From an uncultured Clostridium sp. (GTDB lineage Bacteria; Bacillota; Clostridia; TANB77; CAG-508), in contig CANRXN010000029.1 of NCBI GenBank assembly GCA_947643945.1, positions 1 through 8,344 on the forward strand: a stretch of DNA of 8,344 bases, given 5' to 3'. The notes beneath the pieces are model-generated. The model did not search any database, was not told the DNA's origin, and saw only the letters and a program-made list of their open reading frames with translations. A program made the translations under genes and the position numbers. Positions within the stretch are counted from its first letter, which is position 1. Each line of letters starts with the position of its first letter. Below are positions 5,592-8,344 of the stretch, piece by piece.

Positions 5592-5599
5592 TTTTTATT

Positions 5600-5905
5600 T
5601 TAGTCTACAAAGTCAAAATCGTCTTTGAATTTTTCTTTAAATATTTCAAATACTTTGTTTAATATTTCCTCGTCTTCAATGCTTACATAAGACTCTTCGT
5701 CTGCTTCTTCGTCAGTGTCTTCTACTTTTAAGATTACTACTTCCCCTTCTTCTTCCTCGCCTTCTTCTGTTACTGGTAATAATACTACATATTCTTCTTC
5801 GTCTAATTCTACTAAGTCTAAGAATTCAAATTTTACTTCATTTCCTTCTTCGTCATTTAATATTACGATATTATCTAATTCTTCTCCTTCAAAGTTTTCT
5901 TCCAT
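5600..5905 (-). CDS. DUF1292-family acidic protein
   Basis: The 101-residue product starts at the ATG at 5905, with AAAGGAG at 5913-5919 and a 7-nt spacer; an upstream in-frame ATG at 5932 has no such site. The sequence is extremely rich in Glu and Asp. It has the pattern of DUF1292 (YrzB-like) proteins: IVILNDEEGNEVKFEFLDLVEL, then EYVVLLPV, then VVILKVED, and a C-terminal helix (EILNKVFEIFKEKF). Family members are small cytosolic proteins of Bacillota without an assigned biochemical role. The glutamate run between the second and third strands is an expanded acidic loop. The gene has its own good promoter (5950-5978), unlike most genes in the window, which suggests independent expression. 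Family assignment is fairly confident; function is unknown. Confidence 0.85.
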   Translation of the reverse strand: MEENFEGEELDNIVILNDEEGNEVKFEFLDLVELDEEEYVVLLPVTEEGEEEEGEVVILKVEDTDEEADEESYVSIEDEEILNKVFEIFKEKFKDDFDFVD

Positions 5906-5912
5906 TATTTTT

Positions 5913-5919
5913 CTCCTTT
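5913..5919 (-). promoter_or_regulatory. Ribosome binding site that decides the DUF1292 start
   Basis: AAAGGAG on the minus strand lies 7 nt before the ATG at 5905, inside the longer frame that would begin at 5932. It selects the shorter 101-residue product. Confidence 0.8.
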
Positions 5920-5949
5920 CTATTTTTATCATTATATTTTATATTTAAT

Positions 5950-5978
5950 ATAATAACCTATTTTTAATTATTTTTCAA
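5950..5978 (-). promoter_or_regulatory. Sigma-A-type promoter of the DUF1292 gene
   Basis: TTGAAA (5978-5973) and TATTAT (5955-5950) on the minus strand are separated by exactly 17 nt. The expected transcription start is near 5943, giving a leader of about 40 nt before the ATG at 5905. Confidence 0.7.
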
Positions 5979-5997
5979 TACTATTTTTTATATTCTA

Positions 5998-6026
5998 GGA
6001 AAGTAATGCCAGTGGCATAACTTTCC
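5998..6026. repeat. Imperfect 12-bp hairpin upstream of the DUF1292 promoter
   Basis: GGAAAGT then ATGCC pair with GGCAT then ACTTTCC across one A-A mismatch and a 3-nt loop. CTA/TAG at 5995-5997 and 6028-6030 extends it past a one-base bulge. It may slow or end transcription from the DUF1893 operon, but it lacks the T-run of a standard intrinsic terminator on the minus strand. Confidence 0.6.
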
Positions 6027-6042
6027 GTAGAAGATAATTATG

Positions 6043-6096
6043 CGGATTATTAGAATTGCTTTGCGATCACATTCGCTTAGCAATTCTTAAAATCCG
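6043..6096. repeat. Long imperfect hairpin overlapping the end of the DUF1893 gene
   Basis: Three stacked stems are visible: CGGATT/AATCCG (6043-6048, 6091-6096), AGAATTGCT/AGCAATTCT (6052-6060, 6079-6087) and GCGA/TCGC (6063-6066, 6073-6076), separated by small internal loops. On the plus strand it is followed by a run of seven T (6097-6103), so it fits a plus-strand terminator, although no plus-strand gene is present. On the minus strand it spans the DUF1893 stop codon. Confidence 0.6.
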
Positions 6097-6525
6097 TTTT
6101 TTTAAGTTCCAATTTATGGCTGGATTCACCATTTCTTCATAAACTTTATGAATATCTTTTTCATCTTTATATCTATTTTCCATAGGGCACATACCCGTTT
6201 TATCATTATTTTGCACATAATCTGTTAAATTCTTATACTCATAAGCAATGCCGTTTTCTTCCAGCACTTGAATGGCTGGCTTACTCATAACATCAGCATA
6301 AATTGCATGGACACCTGCCACCGTTAAGATAGAAGCTGCCACTTTTCCAATTACTTTATCAGCAATTACGGCATCTTTTAAAGCTAGTTTATCATTTTGT
6401 AAAATTTCTTTAATGTCTTTGATTCGATTTTGATAGTATTCTTTTATTTCTCCATTTTCATACAAAACAACTAGACTTGCCTTAGTTTCATATAGCTTTT
6501 GTTTTACTATTTCTATTTTAGTCAT
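6067..6525 (-). CDS. DUF1893-family protein
   Basis: The 152-residue product begins at the ATG at 6525, which overlaps the upstream gene by 8 nt (ATGACTAA), so translation is probably coupled. The N-terminal part (SLVVLYENGEIKEYYQNRIKDIKEIL, 17-42), ADKVIGKVAASIL (56-67), the GVHAIYADVMS segment (71-81) and GMCPMEN with Cys113 (111-117) match the DUF1893 pattern as I know it; this family is described as related in fold to cytidine deaminases. The final 35 residues are a basic extension (NWNLKKRILRIAKRM) beyond the usual core. A role with the adjacent ECF S component, perhaps acting on the imported compound, is a context inference. The family call is good; no substrate can be given. Confidence 0.85.
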   Translation of the reverse strand: MTKIEIVKQKLYETKASLVVLYENGEIKEYYQNRIKDIKEILQNDKLALKDAVIADKVIGKVAASILTVAGVHAIYADVMSKPAIQVLEENGIAYEYKNLTDYVQNNDKTGMCPMENRYKDEKDIHKVYEEMVNPAINWNLKKRILRIAKRM

Positions 6526-7084
6526 TTTTTAAATTTAACCTTTCTTTCATAAATCTTGCTATAAATGGAACACATAGTAATTGGATGGCTAATCCTGGTA
6601 TTCCTATCTTTATACTTTCCATTACAGAAATGCCATAGGTTGGTAATCCAAGCCAATTTACTGCTACCAATAATACGAAGCTATATAAAATTCTTCCTAA
6701 AATCATAGTTATGATAAGTGATACATAAGAATTAAACTTTTTGTTACATACACTTAAGATAATCGCATAAATGACAAGCTCAATTGCCATGTAAGGAAGT
6801 CTTGCTAACGTTGGCATGCCTGTTAATAAATAACTAAATACAACAGAGCTTCCTGCTACAATTGTGCCACTGATAGTTCCAAAAGTTAAGGCCGCAATTA
6901 AAACGGCTAGGTGCATTGGTAAAAACGTTGCTCCTGATGAACTTCCTGCTAACACATGAAAGATTCTAGGTAAGGCTACTCCTACTCCACTTAGTAATAA
7001 GGTTCCTATTATATATTTTGCTTTTTGGTTGGTTAATCGATTTAAACCTACCTTATTTTTTAAAGCTTCTACTTTTTCTAACAT
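6518..7084 (-). CDS. ECF transporter substrate-binding (S) component, substrate unknown
   Basis: The 188-residue product starts at the ATG at 7084, with AGGAGG at 7093-7098 and an 8-nt spacer. About six hydrophobic helices are visible (residues about 24-44, 53-73, 74-89, 95-113, 119-143 and 156-178), and both length and layout match the S components of energy-coupling factor vitamin transporters. The segment SGATFLPMHLAVLIAALTFG (50-69) followed by a Gly/Ser-rich helix resembles the PF12822-type group. The shared ATPases and EcfT are not in the window, as is normal for group II systems, in which S components are scattered. It lies 24 nt after the aldo/keto reductase gene and overlaps the DUF1893 gene by 8 nt, so all three form one operon. 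The vitamin or precursor transported cannot be read from the sequence. Confidence 0.85.
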   Translation of the reverse strand: MLEKVEALKNKVGLNRLTNQKAKYIIGTLLLSGVGVALPRIFHVLAGSSSGATFLPMHLAVLIAALTFGTISGTIVAGSSVVFSYLLTGMPTLARLPYMAIELVIYAIILSVCNKKFNSYVSLIITMILGRILYSFVLLVAVNWLGLPTYGISVMESIKIGIPGLAIQLLCVPFIARFMKERLNLKND

Positions 7085-7108
7085 AATCCATTCCTCCTAA
7101 AATTTTAA

Positions 7109-8245
7109 TTATTGTTTTAATAACTCTACAAAGTTAGACATAGCTTCTGCTATTTTTAATTGTTGTGGACAAACCGCTTCACAGCTTTTACAGCCAATAC
7201 AAGCACTTGGTTTTTTATCGTCTGGCAAGCTACTAATTGCCATTGGTGCAATAAAGCCCCCTCCTGTAAATACATGTTCATTATACCAAGCAAGTATTTT
7301 AGGAATGACAATTCCTTTTGGACAATGTGCTGTACAATAGCGACAAGCTGTACATGGAAGCGTATTTCCACTTACCATGTTTTTTGCCATTTCTAACAAG
7401 GTTTTCATTTCTTTTTCGCTTAGCGGTTTTTCTTCTTCAAAGGTTTTTATGTTTTTCTCTAATTGTTCCATGTTAGACATTCCTGAAAGTACCATGGTAA
7501 CTCCTGGTATGGTTTGTAAAAAGCGAAATGCCCATGCTGGTATTTCTTCTTCTGGTCTTAATTCTTTTAGTTTTGCTTCTTGCTCGTCATTTAATTTGGC
7601 AAGCTTTCCTCCTCTTAATGGTTCCATAACCCAAATTGGGATATTCATTTGGTTTAGTACTTCGATTTTTGCTTTGGCATCTTGAAAATCATAGTCTATG
7701 TAGTTAAGTTGGATTTGACCAAATTCCATGTGTTTTCCATACACTTCTAAGAATTTTTTCATAACTTCTAAACTTCCATGTACTGAAAAGCCTAAATGCT
7801 TAATTCTTCCGTTTTCTTTTTGTTTTAATAGATAGTCTAGTATGCCATATTTTTCGTCCAAATAAGGGTCAACATTTTTTTCATACACATTGTGTATTAA
7901 ATAAAAATCAAAATATTCTACTTGGCATTTTTCTAGTTGTTTTTCAAATATTTCTTCTACTTTGTCCATGTTAGATACGTCATAGCCAGGAAATTTGGTA
8001 GCTAAATAGAAACTTTGCCTTGGATATGGTTTTAATGCTTTTCCTATTGCTAGTTCTGATTCTCCATTGTGATATCCCCAAGCTGTGTCAAAATAGTTGA
8101 TTCCTTTTTCTATAGCGTATTTAACCATTTTGTCAGTTTCTTCTTGGTCAATTGGCGTGTCACCATTTATACCTTTGTTTGGTAGTCTCATGGTTCCTAG
8201 TCCTAGATGAGATAATTTTAAATCTTGAAATTGTTTGTATATCAT
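7109..8245 (-). CDS. Aldo/keto reductase with C-terminal 2[4Fe-4S] ferredoxin domain
   Basis: The 378-residue product starts at the ATG at 8245, with AGGAGG at 8252-8257 and a 6-nt spacer. Residues about 1-285 form the TIM-barrel aldo/keto reductase domain. The likely catalytic tetrad is Asp53 and Tyr58 (FDTAWGY), Lys84 (LATKFP) and His118 (LIHN). Residues about 295-365 carry two cluster motifs, Cys298/301/304/308 and Cys349/352/355/359, each followed by Pro as in bacterial ferredoxin domains. This fusion is common in anaerobic Clostridia. The enzyme would reduce or oxidise small carbonyl compounds in the cytosol, with electron exchange through the clusters; the physiological substrate is unknown. 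It is the first gene of an operon with the ECF S component and the DUF1893 gene, and its promoter has a MerR-type layout (8285-8315), which suggests induction by a reactive small molecule. Confidence 0.95.
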   Translation of the reverse strand: MIYKQFQDLKLSHLGLGTMRLPNKGINGDTPIDQEETDKMVKYAIEKGINYFDTAWGYHNGESELAIGKALKPYPRQSFYLATKFPGYDVSNMDKVEEIFEKQLEKCQVEYFDFYLIHNVYEKNVDPYLDEKYGILDYLLKQKENGRIKHLGFSVHGSLEVMKKFLEVYGKHMEFGQIQLNYIDYDFQDAKAKIEVLNQMNIPIWVMEPLRGGKLAKLNDEQEAKLKELRPEEEIPAWAFRFLQTIPGVTMVLSGMSNMEQLEKNIKTFEEEKPLSEKEMKTLLEMAKNMVSGNTLPCTACRYCTAHCPKGIVIPKILAWYNEHVFTGGGFIAPMAISSLPDDKKPSACIGCKSCEAVCPQQLKIAEAMSNFVELLKQ

Positions 8246-8284
8246 TTTTTTCCTCCTTGACTTTTTTTATTTTTCATATTATAT

Positions 8285-8315
8285 TATATATCACCTAAAC
8301 CTTGGTTTAGGTCAA
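8285..8315 (-). promoter_or_regulatory. MerR-type promoter and operator of the aldo/keto reductase operon
   Basis: On the minus strand TTGACC (8315-8310) is followed at 19-nt spacing by TATATA (8290-8285). A dyad with perfect 9-bp arms, ACCTAAACC and GGTTTAGGT around two bases (8293-8312), fills the spacer and overlaps the end of the -35 box. A long spacer with a central dyad is the hallmark of promoters activated by MerR-family regulators through DNA distortion. A shifted TATAAT (8288-8283) would give 21 nt. No regulator gene is in the window; it may lie just beyond the right edge. Confidence 0.75.
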
Positions 8316-8344
8316 GAGTTTTTTGAAAATTTTAATTTTTTTTT

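Noticed and set aside
7156..7685. Open frames on both strands within the reductase gene (7156-7371, 7160-7396, 7377-7685)
   Set aside because: All lie inside the well-supported aldo/keto reductase frame and lack recognisable motifs.
1..8344. CRISPR arrays, tRNA or rRNA genes, insertion sequences
   Set aside because: No regularly spaced repeats, tRNA-like cloverleaf, rRNA-like segment or transposase frame was seen on either strand.

Overview
The window is AT-rich, with strong AGGAGG-type ribosome binding sites, and every supported gene lies on the minus strand. Gene content (an ECF-transporter substrate subunit, DUF1893, DUF1292, and an aldo/keto reductase with a C-terminal two-cluster ferredoxin domain) points to a low-GC anaerobic member of the Bacillota, probably a Clostridia-like gut organism. 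No species can be named from this sequence.

Two blocks are visible. The right block (about 5007-8344) looks like resident chromosome. A promoter with a perfect 9+9 bp dyad inside a 19-nt spacer, the layout of MerR-family targets, precedes a tightly packed operon: aldo/keto reductase, ECF S component, DUF1893 protein. Next, behind its own good promoter, comes an acidic DUF1292 protein. A long near-perfect hairpin (5519-5591) follows, then a four-helix membrane protein of unknown function.

The left block (1-4675) looks like one end of an integrative conjugative or other plasmid-like element. In transcription order it holds a 50-residue small protein, a ParA ATPase, a ParB protein overlapping it by 44 nt, a membrane-anchored protein with a long Lys/Glu/Pro stalk, and the first 589 residues of a secreted adhesin. 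The adhesin has a candidate Cys-Gln thioester domain followed by Cna-B/SpaA-type repeats and runs off the left edge. No integrase, relaxase or replication initiator lies in the window, so 'mobile element' is an inference from these genes.

Between the blocks, about 330 nt without a gene (4676-5006) carries a two-part direct repeat, a 9-bp perfect hairpin, a palindrome and a consensus DnaA-box 9-mer. This is the best place to look for the element boundary. Two element genes, the 50-residue ORF and the stalk protein, end in short terminators that both finish in the same 12-mer TTTTTTATGCCC, directly before parA and before the adhesin. This suggests that downstream expression depends on regulated terminator read-through. 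ParA and ParB would stabilise the element; the two exported proteins would modify the host cell surface.
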